IMG/VR virus record: IMGVR_UViG_3300036760_000504
Location: 1 to 53,893 of that record
Direction: 5' to 3' (one strand)
Length of the DNA stretch: 53,893 nucleotides
Origin: a virus
In this document: positions 9,134-15,267 of the stretch, piece after piece
How the letters are laid out: each line of letters opens with the position of its first letter
Position numbering within the stretch: the stretch's first letter is position 1
Notes under the pieces: generated by a model
The model's input: only the letters and a program-made list of their open reading frames with translations
Told to the model about the DNA's origin: nothing
The model's database searches: none
Made by a program: the position numbers and the translations under genes

Positions 9134-9487
9134 ATGACCTACCCCGAAGTCCTGGGCGAAAAAGAGTGTCAGTCGGGCTGGCGCATCAAGGCGGTCCCCA
9201 CCTTGCAGGGCGTACTCAACCTCTCCCGGCAACTCATTTATTTTGTCGGCATGATCCCGGACGGCCCCCCCGATGTGCGGCACTATCCCAGTGAGGCGGG
9301 CGGCGGCGGAGTTGGCGTCCAGGTTTACCAACCTCTGGTGGAATCATGGCTGGTAATCTCCACCTGGCCGGCGCATGGGTTCACCCGGGTGAACCTGTCC
9401 TCCTGCAAGCGGTTCGATCATGGGGCGGTGACCAATTATCTGAGCCGGATGGGGGAAGTGCTGATGGACTGGCATAATAAATTATGA
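9134..9487 (+). CDS. SpeD-like (AdoMet decarboxylase fold) protein
   Basis: A 117-residue protein. AGGAGGG ends 8 nt before the ATG. The C-terminal half contains ESWLVISTWPAHGF and, 15 residues on, an SSCK motif. This aligns by eye with the core of bacterial SpeD (ESHL.IHTWPE.GY...CG), where the Ser after Glu becomes the pyruvoyl group and the Cys is the proton donor. Here the Ser and Cys are kept, but the two histidines next to the cleavage site are Trp and Ser. The decarboxylase activity may therefore be changed or lost. It lies between the fibre and lysis genes. A role in blocking AdoMet-dependent host defence is possible but speculative. Confidence 0.65.
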   Translation: MTYPEVLGEKECQSGWRIKAVPTLQGVLNLSRQLIYFVGMIPDGPPDVRHYPSEAGGGGVGVQVYQPLVESWLVISTWPAHGFTRVNLSSCKRFDHGAVTNYLSRMGEVLMDWHNKL

Positions 9488-9497
9488 GTGCGAACAT

Positions 9498-9518
9498 CCG
9501 CCCCTGCTACCAGGGCGG
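9498..9518 (+). terminator. Stem-loop without U-tract
   Basis: CCGCCC at 9498-9503 pairs with GGGCGG at 9513-9518 around a 9-nt loop, just after the SpeD-like gene. No T-run follows, so it may be an attenuator or RNA-stability element and not a full terminator. Confidence 0.4.
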
Positions 9519-9548
9519 TATTGAGTGAGACCAGGGGAGGGTAAATTG

Positions 9549-9824
9549 ATGGCACCTAATGAAACTGAACCGAGAGTTTGGAGTTTAACCAATACCATCT
9601 TGGCTGCTTTGGGAGGTTTTAATATATTACTCCTGACAGCTGGATTTTGGGGAATAAATAATAAGATAGAAACAGGGGATAAACTCATAAATGAGAGATT
9701 ATCTGAATTGTCTGTGCAGTTACGATCTACCAATGACAAATTCCAAAAGCTCTGTGAGGATGTGTCCAGGATAGATACCTATCAAAAGATCAGGCTTGAC
9801 AGAGAAGGTCGGAGGGAGAAATGA
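9549..9824 (+). CDS. Membrane-anchored coiled-coil protein of the lysis cassette
   Basis: A 91-residue protein. ATG 9549 is chosen because a GGGGAGGG site lies just upstream; the 9525 extension lacks one. One hydrophobic segment (about residues 17-36) is followed by a polar helix (KLINERLSELSVQLRS) with heptad-like spacing. One membrane span plus a coiled coil next to an endolysin resembles XhlA-like or i-spanin-like lysis proteins. It overlaps the endolysin start by 4 bp (ATGA). The assignment is structural, not family based. Confidence 0.72.
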   Translation: MAPNETEPRVWSLTNTILAALGGFNILLLTAGFWGINNKIETGDKLINERLSELSVQLRSTNDKFQKLCEDVSRIDTYQKIRLDREGRREK

Positions 9825-10324
9825 GCCAGGAACCAGACTGGCTTAAAAACCAGGGGAGGATAGGTAAAATGGTTATCGGGCAAGATTTTATTGATCTTAA
9901 CATAACTCGGCTTGGTGAAGAATACATCTATGGAGCCGATGTAGACCTTGACGACCCTGACTGGCATGGGCCCTGGGATTGTGCTGAGAATGTTACTTGG
10001 GTCGTAAAGCAAAAGACCGGGAAAATTTATGGTGCTCTGGATCGTGATTCTGACAATCCTGATCCTTGGACCGGGGCATGGGCCAGCGATGTAAAGAAGG
10101 GGATCGTTAAAACCATCTCTATTAAACAAGCTGCTAAGACTCCTGGGGCTATTCTCCTGCGTTATCGACAAGGAAGTCACCATATCGTATTCAGCGTTGG
10201 TGATGGTCTTCGTACCATAGGCGCTCAGAACAGCGATGATGGAGTTGCTTATGGCAAGGTTGGATACTTATCAAGTTGGGATTACGGCATTTTAATTCCT
10301 GATGTTAAATATGAGGATGTGTAA
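9821..10324 (+). CDS. Endolysin, NlpC/P60- or CHAP-like cysteine peptidase
   Basis: A 167-residue soluble protein with GPWDCAENVTW (likely nucleophile Cys near residue 54) and GSHHIVFSVGDG (likely catalytic His) followed by a beta strand with RTIGAQ. This Cys-His order and spacing match papain-like peptidoglycan peptidases. It has no signal peptide, so export would need the neighbouring holin candidate. It is separate from the tail NlpC/P60 protein at 3646 and does not look like a duplicate of it. The exact family is uncertain. Confidence 0.72.
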   Translation: MSQEPDWLKNQGRIGKMVIGQDFIDLNITRLGEEYIYGADVDLDDPDWHGPWDCAENVTWVVKQKTGKIYGALDRDSDNPDPWTGAWASDVKKGIVKTISIKQAAKTPGAILLRYRQGSHHIVFSVGDGLRTIGAQNSDDGVAYGKVGYLSSWDYGILIPDVKYEDV

Positions 10325-10325
10325 A

Positions 10326-10514
10326 ATGAATCCAACTATCTGGTGGCAATCAAAACAACTTTGGGCTGCAGTTATTGTAGCAGTTGCAACGGCAGTCCAG
10401 GCTAAATATGGATTTGTTATCGACCCTGCTACTCAGGGATACATCGTGAGCGCTATCATGGTCATCTTACGGCTTGTTACTATTGGCCCGGTAGCGGCAA
10501 AGAAGGAACAGTAA
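10326..10514 (+). CDS. Holin-like small membrane protein
   Basis: A 62-residue protein directly after the endolysin. ATG 10326 is taken as start (the frame opens at 10302 inside the endolysin gene). It begins MNPTIWWQSKQLWAAVIVAV, has two hydrophobic stretches and ends in a short charged tail (AAKKEQ). The WWQSK start and an ILR-xVT-xxP motif near the end are common in phage holins and holin-like proteins placed next to endolysins. It should form the inner-membrane lesion for lysis. Confidence 0.75.
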   Translation: MNPTIWWQSKQLWAAVIVAVATAVQAKYGFVIDPATQGYIVSAIMVILRLVTIGPVAAKKEQ

Positions 10515-10603
10515 ATGGAATATGAATACGCTATATAGCAGAGTTTCAGGACTATGTTGATGCCTTGGAGAGAAGGATTGACCAATTAACCTATGACAAG
10601 TAA
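10515..10603 (+). pseudogene. Possible frameshifted small ORF
   Basis: An ATG lies right after the holin-like stop (TAAATG) but runs only 7 codons. One frame over, an uninterrupted helical peptide AEFQDYVDALERRIDQLTYDK ends at the TAA at 10601-10603, just before the AAAGGAG of the next gene. One extra base near 10528 would join them into a 29-residue protein. It may be a decayed coiled-coil gene or chance. Confidence 0.25.
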
Positions 10604-10616
10604 AGGAGAACTTACC

Positions 10617-11018
10617 ATGAAAAGACTTATGGTTATCGGCGTGGTTCTGGCCCTGCTCTTCGCGGGATGTGCTGGATTTGGCAAATTTTCAACCGGGGGG
10701 CAGTCAGCTATCGATTTTGTCTGTGCGCCGACTCCAGAACAACAAACCACAGCCACCACTATGCTTGCGGCCCTGGATGCAGCACAGGCCGCTGGTGCAA
10801 TTTTCTACCCGGCTCTCGGGATTGTCAAGGCGTCTGCCGTGTTGACTACGATTTCAGCCGGCGGATGCTTTCTCTTAACAGAGTTAGCTGAGGCATTCAA
10901 GGCTGTGGATGCTGCGAATGTCAGCACGGCTAAGGCTCGGGCTGCCAAAAGCACCGCCGCGGTTCTGGTATGGCAATTGCCTGAATACTCGCCGCTAAGA
11001 AATTTGCTGAAAAAGTGA
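10617..11018 (+). CDS. Lipoprotein of the lysis region
   Basis: A 133-residue protein. AAAGGAG precedes ATG 10617 with normal spacing. The signal peptide (MKRLMVIGVVLALL) ends in the lipobox FAGC. The mature part is alanine-rich with a second hydrophobic stretch (VLTTISAGGCFLLTELA). Its place after endolysin and holin suggests an outer-membrane spanin-like role, but it is longer than most o-spanins and lacks their proline-rich character. I do not recognise the family. Confidence 0.75.
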   Translation: MKRLMVIGVVLALLFAGCAGFGKFSTGGQSAIDFVCAPTPEQQTTATTMLAALDAAQAAGAIFYPALGIVKASAVLTTISAGGCFLLTELAEAFKAVDAANVSTAKARAAKSTAAVLVWQLPEYSPLRNLLKK

Positions 11019-11037
11019 AGTTACATCGACCCGGGTG

Positions 11038-11062
11038 CTGGCAGACATGAGGTTTCTGCCGG
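11038..11062 (+). other. Stem-loop between lipoprotein and caspase genes
   Basis: CTGGCAGA (11038-11045) pairs with TCTGCCGG (11055-11062), 8 pairs with one G-T wobble and a 9-nt loop. No U-tract follows. It may attenuate read-through from the lysis genes into the caspase-like gene. Confidence 0.4.
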
Positions 11063-11093
11063 TGTCCAGTTGATTGAAAGCGAGGAGAAAATA

Positions 11094-11870
11094 ATGAAGG
11101 ACTTTCTGGCAGTAGGCATAAACCACTTTCTCCGTCCAGGCAACGACCTCAACGGGTGCGTGGCGGATGCGGAAGCGATGTCCACCTTGTTTAAGGATGA
11201 TGTCGGAAAAGCATTCTTAAAAGATTCTCGGGCCACCAAAAAAAGGGTTTGGGATTGCCTACAGAAATTAGTGAATGAATCCCAATTAGGTAGGATATCT
11301 TACCTTGGCTTCTCCTATTCTGCTCACGGCACTCATTACCCCAGGCCAGAGGAAGCAGACGGGCTGGGTGAAGCCTTGTGCTGCTATGACACCGATGAAA
11401 AAGATGGGGACTGGAACCCAAACACTATCATCAAAGATGAGGAGTTGCGGGCCTTATTGAATCAAGTGCCGCTAACCTGCACCGTGGAGGTCTGGCTGGA
11501 TACCTGTTACAGTGGCGGGATGGACAGGGCTTTTGAGAACCATCCGACGCGCAACCGCTATATGCACAATCCGGGTAATACTGACAAGGTGCTCCGTCTA
11601 TCGAACAGTGCCATGAACCAAGGGCTCAACTCCAATATCATCATGTGGACAGCTTGCTCAGAGGCTCAGGAAAGCGCAGATGCTTGGATAAACGGCGGAA
11701 GCCACGGGGCCTTTACATGGTATTGGATTCAGGCTTTCCAGGCTAACCCCAAGGCCAGCCGGGTTGAATTGTTGTTAGCTACTAGGGCAGGATTAAGGGC
11801 TGGTGGGTTTGACCAGTTTCCCCGGTTAAAATGCTGGAACAAAGCAGCGCAGGAGGCGGTTGGAAATTGA
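11094..11870 (+). CDS. Caspase-like (metacaspase, peptidase C14) protease
   Basis: A 258-residue protein with the order of a metacaspase p20 domain: FLAVGIN at the start, NGCVADAEAM, a histidine motif SYSAHGTH (near residue 76), the acidic loop CCYDTDEKDGDW, IIKDEELRALL, and the nucleophile strand WLDTCYSGGM (Cys near residue 137). TACSEAQESAD and GAFTWYWIQAF complete the fold. Both catalytic residues are present. GAGGAG lies just before ATG 11094, which is chosen over 11070. It lies between the lysis genes and the repressor. Caspase-like proteases are rare in phages; it may be a cell-death or anti-defence factor, or act on virion or lysis proteins. A repressor-type promoter points toward its 3' end on the other strand. 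Confidence 0.85.
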   Translation: MKDFLAVGINHFLRPGNDLNGCVADAEAMSTLFKDDVGKAFLKDSRATKKRVWDCLQKLVNESQLGRISYLGFSYSAHGTHYPRPEEADGLGEALCCYDTDEKDGDWNPNTIIKDEELRALLNQVPLTCTVEVWLDTCYSGGMDRAFENHPTRNRYMHNPGNTDKVLRLSNSAMNQGLNSNIIMWTACSEAQESADAWINGGSHGAFTWYWIQAFQANPKASRVELLLATRAGLRAGGFDQFPRLKCWNKAAQEAVGN

Positions 11871-11920
11871 AGTAGCCTACATCTCACCAGATCCCGATGA
11901 TCCAGGGGTAACGCCGATTT

Positions 11921-11940
11921 TCAGGCGGTTTTTAGCCTGA
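11921..11940. terminator. Short hairpin downstream of the caspase gene
   Basis: TCAGGC (11921-11926) pairs with GCCTGA (11935-11940) around GGTTTTTA. There is no T-tract in either direction, so this is a weak terminator candidate between the convergent caspase and repressor genes. Confidence 0.4.
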
Positions 11941-11967
11941 GGGGTGGGGTCGGGGGTCGGGGGGGAG
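11941..11967 (+). other. G-quadruplex-type motif
   Basis: Four G-runs of 4, 4, 5 and 7 bases separated by 1-2 nt (GGGG-T-GGGG-TC-GGGGG-TC-GGGGGGG). This fits the classical G4 rule with very short loops. It lies between the caspase-like gene and the leftward promoter at 11979-12030. Confidence 0.7.
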
Positions 11968-11978
11968 TGCATGAGTTA

Positions 11979-12030
11979 TGGTTAGCACACGCTAAACCAA
12001 AGTGCAAGATATTTTTTCGCACAGGCTAAT
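11979..12030 (-). promoter_or_regulatory. Leftward repressor-controlled promoter P3 with paired operators
   Basis: Read leftward: ATTAGC-N4-GCGAAA (12030-12015), -35 TTGCAC (12007-12002), 17-bp spacer, -10 TAACCA (11984-11979), with a palindrome TTTAGC-N4-GCTAAC (11996-11981) covering the -10. This is the same design, element by element, as the promoters at 12493 and 28317. Transcription would start near 11972, at a leaderless ATG for a 31-residue proline-rich peptide (11972-11877), and run antisense to the caspase-like gene. Confidence 0.65.
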
Positions 12031-12469
12031 TTTTTTTGGATGCTCTAAGAACCAGTATTTTTGTTTGGTATGGGGGTTGGATTAATTTCCTGGAAAGCAG
12101 GATTATCGGGGCTTCAATATATTTTAAATCGCCATCATCCGCAACTTTCAATATCACGTCTGCCAGCTTCATTATAAGGCCCTTCTCGTCTTTGTCCATG
12201 GCTTGGGAAATCCTGGCTATACCAATCTGCTCCGGCTCAACAGTCAACTTACAAGGCGATTTTCCCATAAGGGCGTAGGCTACCTGGAAAATTATTTTGA
12301 ACTGTGGCGCTGTCAATTTATTTCCCTTTTTATGATCAGTAACCGTAGGGGCCGATACTCCAGCCTGCTTCGCCAGATAATTTAGTTTCTGCCCCCGGGC
12401 TGCATATCTATTTAGCGCCTCCTCGTAATCGGCTAAAAATTTCTGGGCGGCTATCTCAGCTTTTGTCAT
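12026..12469 (-). CDS. XRE-type phage repressor (CI-like)
   Basis: A 147-residue leftward gene. ATG 12469 has AAGG 7 nt upstream and is preferred over TTG 12475. Residues about 27-65 form a helix-turn-helix (LNYLAKQAGVSAPTVTDHKK); the C-terminal half is helical and lacks an obvious LexA-type Ser-Lys autoprotease. It is divergent from the Cro-like gene, and four or five operator half-palindromes surround it, including one just upstream of its start (12478-12493) that would allow autoregulation and one overlapping its stop codon. It is the likely master regulator binding DTTAGY-N4-GCTAAM. Confidence 0.82.
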   Translation of the reverse strand: MTKAEIAAQKFLADYEEALNRYAARGQKLNYLAKQAGVSAPTVTDHKKGNKLTAPQFKIIFQVAYALMGKSPCKLTVEPEQIGIARISQAMDKDEKGLIMKLADVILKVADDGDLKYIEAPIILLSRKLIQPPYQTKILVLRASKKN

Positions 12470-12477
12470 GATCAAAC

Positions 12478-12544
12478 CTTAGCATAAACTAAATTAGCGC
12501 GGGCAAAAAAATATCTTGACAAGGCTGTTAGTGGGTGCTAACTA
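12478..12544 (+). promoter_or_regulatory. Rightward early promoter P1 with tandem operators
   Basis: -35 TTGACA (12516-12521), 17-bp spacer and -10 TAACTA (12539-12544). The near-perfect operator GTTAGT-N4-GCTAAC (12527-12542) overlaps the spacer and -10. A second, weaker site ATTAGC-N4-GCAAAA (12493-12508) lies 34 bp upstream, and a third, CTTAGC-N4-ACTAAA (12478-12493), is next to the repressor start. Binding would block rightward transcription and probably tune the repressor gene. Confidence 0.85.
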
Positions 12545-12551
12545 TTTTGCC

Positions 12552-12815
12552 ATGAAACTATATGAATATTTTGAAAAGCATCGCATCACGTACACCGCCT
12601 GGGCCAGTGAAAATAAGTTGCCCGGATCATCTATATGTCTGCATTTGGCCTGGGAACGCGGTCTCTCTACGGGGCGTCGCCTCGGGTTTGATTTGTCCTG
12701 TGAGGCTGTCTTAGCTACCAACGGAGAGGTCACCCTTGCCGACCTGTGGCCAGAAAAGGTTGCGAAGCTGGAGAAAATCCACGGACTACCCCAGCCCGCC
12801 CCCTATGAGAGATAA
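12552..12815 (+). CDS. Cro-like regulator, probably leaderless
   Basis: An 87-residue protein starting MKLYEYFEKHRITYTAWASE; the helix-turn-helix-like segment follows (NKLPGSSICLHLAWERG), and the C-terminus is LADLWPEKV, a pattern seen in phage Cro/YdaS-type proteins. The TTG at 12516 in the same frame is the -35 box and is not a start. The ATG is only 8 nt after the -10 end and has no Shine-Dalgarno, so the mRNA is probably leaderless. It is the first gene of the rightward early operon and should compete with the repressor for the same operators. Confidence 0.78.
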   Translation: MKLYEYFEKHRITYTAWASENKLPGSSICLHLAWERGLSTGRRLGFDLSCEAVLATNGEVTLADLWPEKVAKLEKIHGLPQPAPYER

Positions 12816-12829
12816 CTGGTGTTATGCAA

Positions 12830-12994
12830 CTATGTCTCCCCCTCCCCCTCCGGCGCCAGCCCCGGAAACATCGCCTTGAGCATTTTCAGGGCGGCTTCGG
12901 CCTGGCGGACGCGTTTGTTTCTGGATAGGTGTTTGCAGTGGGGGCAGGTGGCCAGACAACGGATACAGGGGTGCAAGGTGACTGAGATTTTCAT
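12830..12994 (-). CDS. Small cysteine-rich protein
   Basis: A 54-residue leftward ORF: MKISVTLHPCIRCLATCPHC, with CxxC-x3-CxxC followed by a basic helix and an acidic tail. It could be a small zinc-binding protein. No clear ribosome site precedes it and it lies against the direction of the surrounding operon, so it may be a chance ORF. The frame extends to 13117 but the ATG at 12994 gives the most protein-like product. Confidence 0.4.
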   Translation of the reverse strand: MKISVTLHPCIRCLATCPHCKHLSRNKRVRQAEAALKMLKAMFPGLAPEGEGET

Positions 12995-13033
12995 GGCCGG
13001 AATCGTAGTCCCCAAAGGGTTATTTTGCAATGG

Positions 13034-13045
13034 GTAAATATTTAC
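13034..13045. promoter_or_regulatory. Perfect 12-bp palindrome upstream of CII-like gene
   Basis: GTAAATATTTAC is a perfect inverted repeat without spacer, about 90 bp before the CII-like start and close to a TTGCAA element. It could be a binding site for a dimeric regulator; nothing else identifies it. Confidence 0.4.
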
Positions 13046-13133
13046 AAGATTTGGCTCACTGGTTCTCCTGCTTAAACCATAACCGGGAAGGGAAAACACC
13101 CCTATCCTAAAATTCACTTGAACTTAGACACAC

Positions 13134-13463
13134 ATGGATGAATTAGCTGACGTTATCCAGAACCGCCGGGAACTCGTCAAGGGATGGCTATCCCGGACAT
13201 TGCTCAATGCCGGGTCCACCGGGATCACCGTTAGCCGGATTGCCGATGCCATGGGGCTCTCGGAATCCTCGCTTTATAAAAAGGCCAACACCGGCGAGGA
13301 ATCACAAAACCTTCACCTGGCCGATCTGATCCCGCTCTTATCGGAGACGCGGGATTTTTTTATTCTGCATGAGCTGGCCCGGGTGTTCGGGTTCGCACTC
13401 ATCCCTCTGGGTGAGCCGGTGGAGATGCTGCGAGAACTTTTGAAGGCTATGGAGAGGAAATAG
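13134..13463 (+). CDS. CII-like helix-turn-helix regulator
   Basis: A 109-residue protein with a helix-turn-helix in ITVSRIADAMGLSESSLYKK (about residues 31-50) and a helical C-terminus. Size and position (second regulator of the early operon, before replication genes) match CII-type activators or similar phage regulators. It abuts the methylase gene downstream. The ribosome site is weak. Confidence 0.7.
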   Translation: MDELADVIQNRRELVKGWLSRTLLNAGSTGITVSRIADAMGLSESSLYKKANTGEESQNLHLADLIPLLSETRDFFILHELARVFGFALIPLGEPVEMLRELLKAMERK

Positions 13464-14477
13464 ATGGGTAATTCATCACTGGTTATCATAGAAAAGGCCG
13501 CGATGATGTTGGCAGAGGCCGACACTATTCAAAAATGCGTAGAATTGAAATCTTTGTTTCTGACATCCGCCGACTGGGCGCGGCGGAAAGGCATGGGAGA
13601 GACGGTTATAAAAACGGCCCGCAGTTATGCTATTCAGGCTGAAATCAAAATGGGGGAAATGCTGGCCGCCACCGAAAGGGCGAAGGGGGTTAAGGGACAA
13701 CTTAAAGGGAAAACTTCTGGCGGTACCCCCACGGTACTGCCAGAAAAAGACAAGGCAGCCCCCACCCTGGCCGAGATCGGCGTCAGCAAAAAGGAAGCTG
13801 CGGAGGCGCAATTTTTAGCAAAATTGCCTGATGAGATCAAATCTCAAGTAATCAATGGTGACAAATCCAAGGTGCAAGCAAAGCGGGAGGTCAAGGAAGC
13901 CAAACGAGAATCCCGGCGAGAAGAAAACCGCAAGGTTATAACCGAAATGCCTGAGTTGGCCTCTGTAATTGGAAAATTCGCTACCATCGTGATTGACCCT
14001 CCATGGGATTGGGGAGACGAGGGAGATGTAAACCAACTAGGGAGAGCAAAGCCAGATTATGCCACCATGTCACTTGAAGAGCTTTATGATTTCCCTGTAG
14101 GCGAAAAGGCTGACATTGATTGCCATTTATATTTATGGATAACAAATCGGTCGTTACCAAAAGGGTTCGGCTTGTTAGAGAAGTGGGGATTCAGGTATAT
14201 CACTTGCTTAACATGGTGCAAAGATCATTATGGAATGGGTAACTATTTCCGCGGGCAAACTGAACATATTCTTTTCGGGGTTAAGGGTTCACAGTCATTA
14301 AAACGAAAAGATGTGGGAACCTTCTTTAACGCACCTCGCCCCCGCCATGGTCACAGTTCAAAGCCAGATGAGTTCTATCAACTAATAGAATCATGCAGTC
14401 CAGGTCCTTATCTTGATATTTTTGGCCGGAAAGAAAGGATTGGTTGGATTATCTTTGGAGAGACCCTTGTCACCTAA
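13464..14477 (+). CDS. MT-A70 family DNA N6-adenine methyltransferase
   Basis: A 337-residue protein. The N-terminal 150 residues are helical and very charged (QAKREVKEAKRESRREEN) and resemble the DNA-binding half of phage methylases of this type. The C-terminal domain has the catalytic motif IDPPWDWG (near residue 177), LYLWITNRSLP, TEHILFGVKG and APRPRHGHSSKPDEFY, which together define MT-A70 enzymes. GAGAGGAAATAG precedes the ATG. It probably protects phage DNA from restriction. The 3' end overlaps by 11 bp with a gene for a nuclease-like protein, suggesting coupling. Confidence 0.9.
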   Translation: MGNSSLVIIEKAAMMLAEADTIQKCVELKSLFLTSADWARRKGMGETVIKTARSYAIQAEIKMGEMLAATERAKGVKGQLKGKTSGGTPTVLPEKDKAAPTLAEIGVSKKEAAEAQFLAKLPDEIKSQVINGDKSKVQAKREVKEAKRESRREENRKVITEMPELASVIGKFATIVIDPPWDWGDEGDVNQLGRAKPDYATMSLEELYDFPVGEKADIDCHLYLWITNRSLPKGFGLLEKWGFRYITCLTWCKDHYGMGNYFRGQTEHILFGVKGSQSLKRKDVGTFFNAPRPRHGHSSKPDEFYQLIESCSPGPYLDIFGRKERIGWIIFGETLVT

Positions 14478-15141
14478 AACATACGACTTTAAGGATCGGC
14501 TGGGGTTAAGCCATGGCCACAGCCAATCGAAAAATATAAAGGAGATATTGCTTGCCCAAATACCTGGAGCACTGCAAGTAATTCCAGCGCATCTTAAAAA
14601 TGACAAACATGGAACTGATTGGTGGATTGAACACGCCACCGGAAAATTTTTAAGCGTAGACGTTAAGGTACGAGAAGAAGATTTTTCCTTAAAGCCAAAT
14701 GGTGGTGATGATTTAGCCTTGGAAACTTTTTCAGTAGTTGAAAAGCAAATAATCGGGTGGACCCGATCCGTAGACAAACAAACCGATTATATTTTGTGGT
14801 TGTGGATGGATAGTGGAAGATGGTGTCTCGTGCCATTCCCAATGCTATGCAAGGTTTTTGTTGATAATTGGCAAAGGTGGATAAAAATGTTTAGAAAAGC
14901 CACCCAACGAACACCGCAAGGAAATGGATTTTATACCAGTGAATGTATTTTTGTGCCCCGGCGCGAAGTGTGGTCTGAAATTTACCGGGTATATGGTGGA
15001 AATCCCAAAAGCTCCATTAATGGAACAACTGCAAACCAAACTGACCCTAAAATCCAGGAACCACCCCCAACCGAGGCCCAGGCCATGTTCTTTGAAGACA
15101 CCAAAACTCTGGACCAGCGAAACCAAAGGACACTATTTTGA
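14467..15141 (+). CDS. PD-(D/E)XK-like nuclease next to methylase
   Basis: A 224-residue protein. TTG 14467 has GGAG 6 nt upstream and is preferred to TTG 14413. HGTDWWIEHATGKFLSVDVKVR gives a D-x(about 14)-DVK arrangement, the pattern of PD-(D/E)XK nucleases; the surrounding W- and F-rich strands (DYILWLWMDSGRW) support a compact alpha/beta fold. The tight coupling to the adenine methylase suggests a restriction-modification-like pair, but proteins like this are also seen in phages without an obvious methylase. The C-terminal 40 residues are polar and disordered. Function not proven. Confidence 0.6.
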   Translation: MSPKTYDFKDRLGLSHGHSQSKNIKEILLAQIPGALQVIPAHLKNDKHGTDWWIEHATGKFLSVDVKVREEDFSLKPNGGDDLALETFSVVEKQIIGWTRSVDKQTDYILWLWMDSGRWCLVPFPMLCKVFVDNWQRWIKMFRKATQRTPQGNGFYTSECIFVPRREVWSEIYRVYGGNPKSSINGTTANQTDPKIQEPPPTEAQAMFFEDTKTLDQRNQRTLF

Positions 15142-15266
15142 CCCGTCCGCGCCCCGACATCGAATACTACTACCGCTGCCATTGCAGCGCCATCCACTAC
15201 GGCGTTCGGTATCACGCCTGGTTCGTTTGTCTTAACTGTTGCAGGAAGGTTAGGGTGAGAGGGTAA
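15138..15266 (+). CDS. Small zinc-ribbon-like protein
   Basis: A 42-residue ORF starting with TTG that overlaps the upstream stop (TTGA), with AAAGGA 7 nt upstream. The product has CHC near residue 14 and CLNCC near residue 34, a likely zinc site, between aromatic residues (YYYRC). It ends 1 bp before the replication gene. Unknown function; the spacing and coupling argue that it is real. Confidence 0.6.
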   Translation: MTRPRPDIEYYYRCHCSAIHYGVRYHAWFVCLNCCRKVRVRG

Positions 15267-15267
15267 T

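Noticed and set aside
11877-11972. 31-codon proline-rich leftward ORF as a gene
   Set aside because: Only the promoter geometry supports it; the composition follows from the complementary G-runs. Kept as part of a finding, not as a gene.
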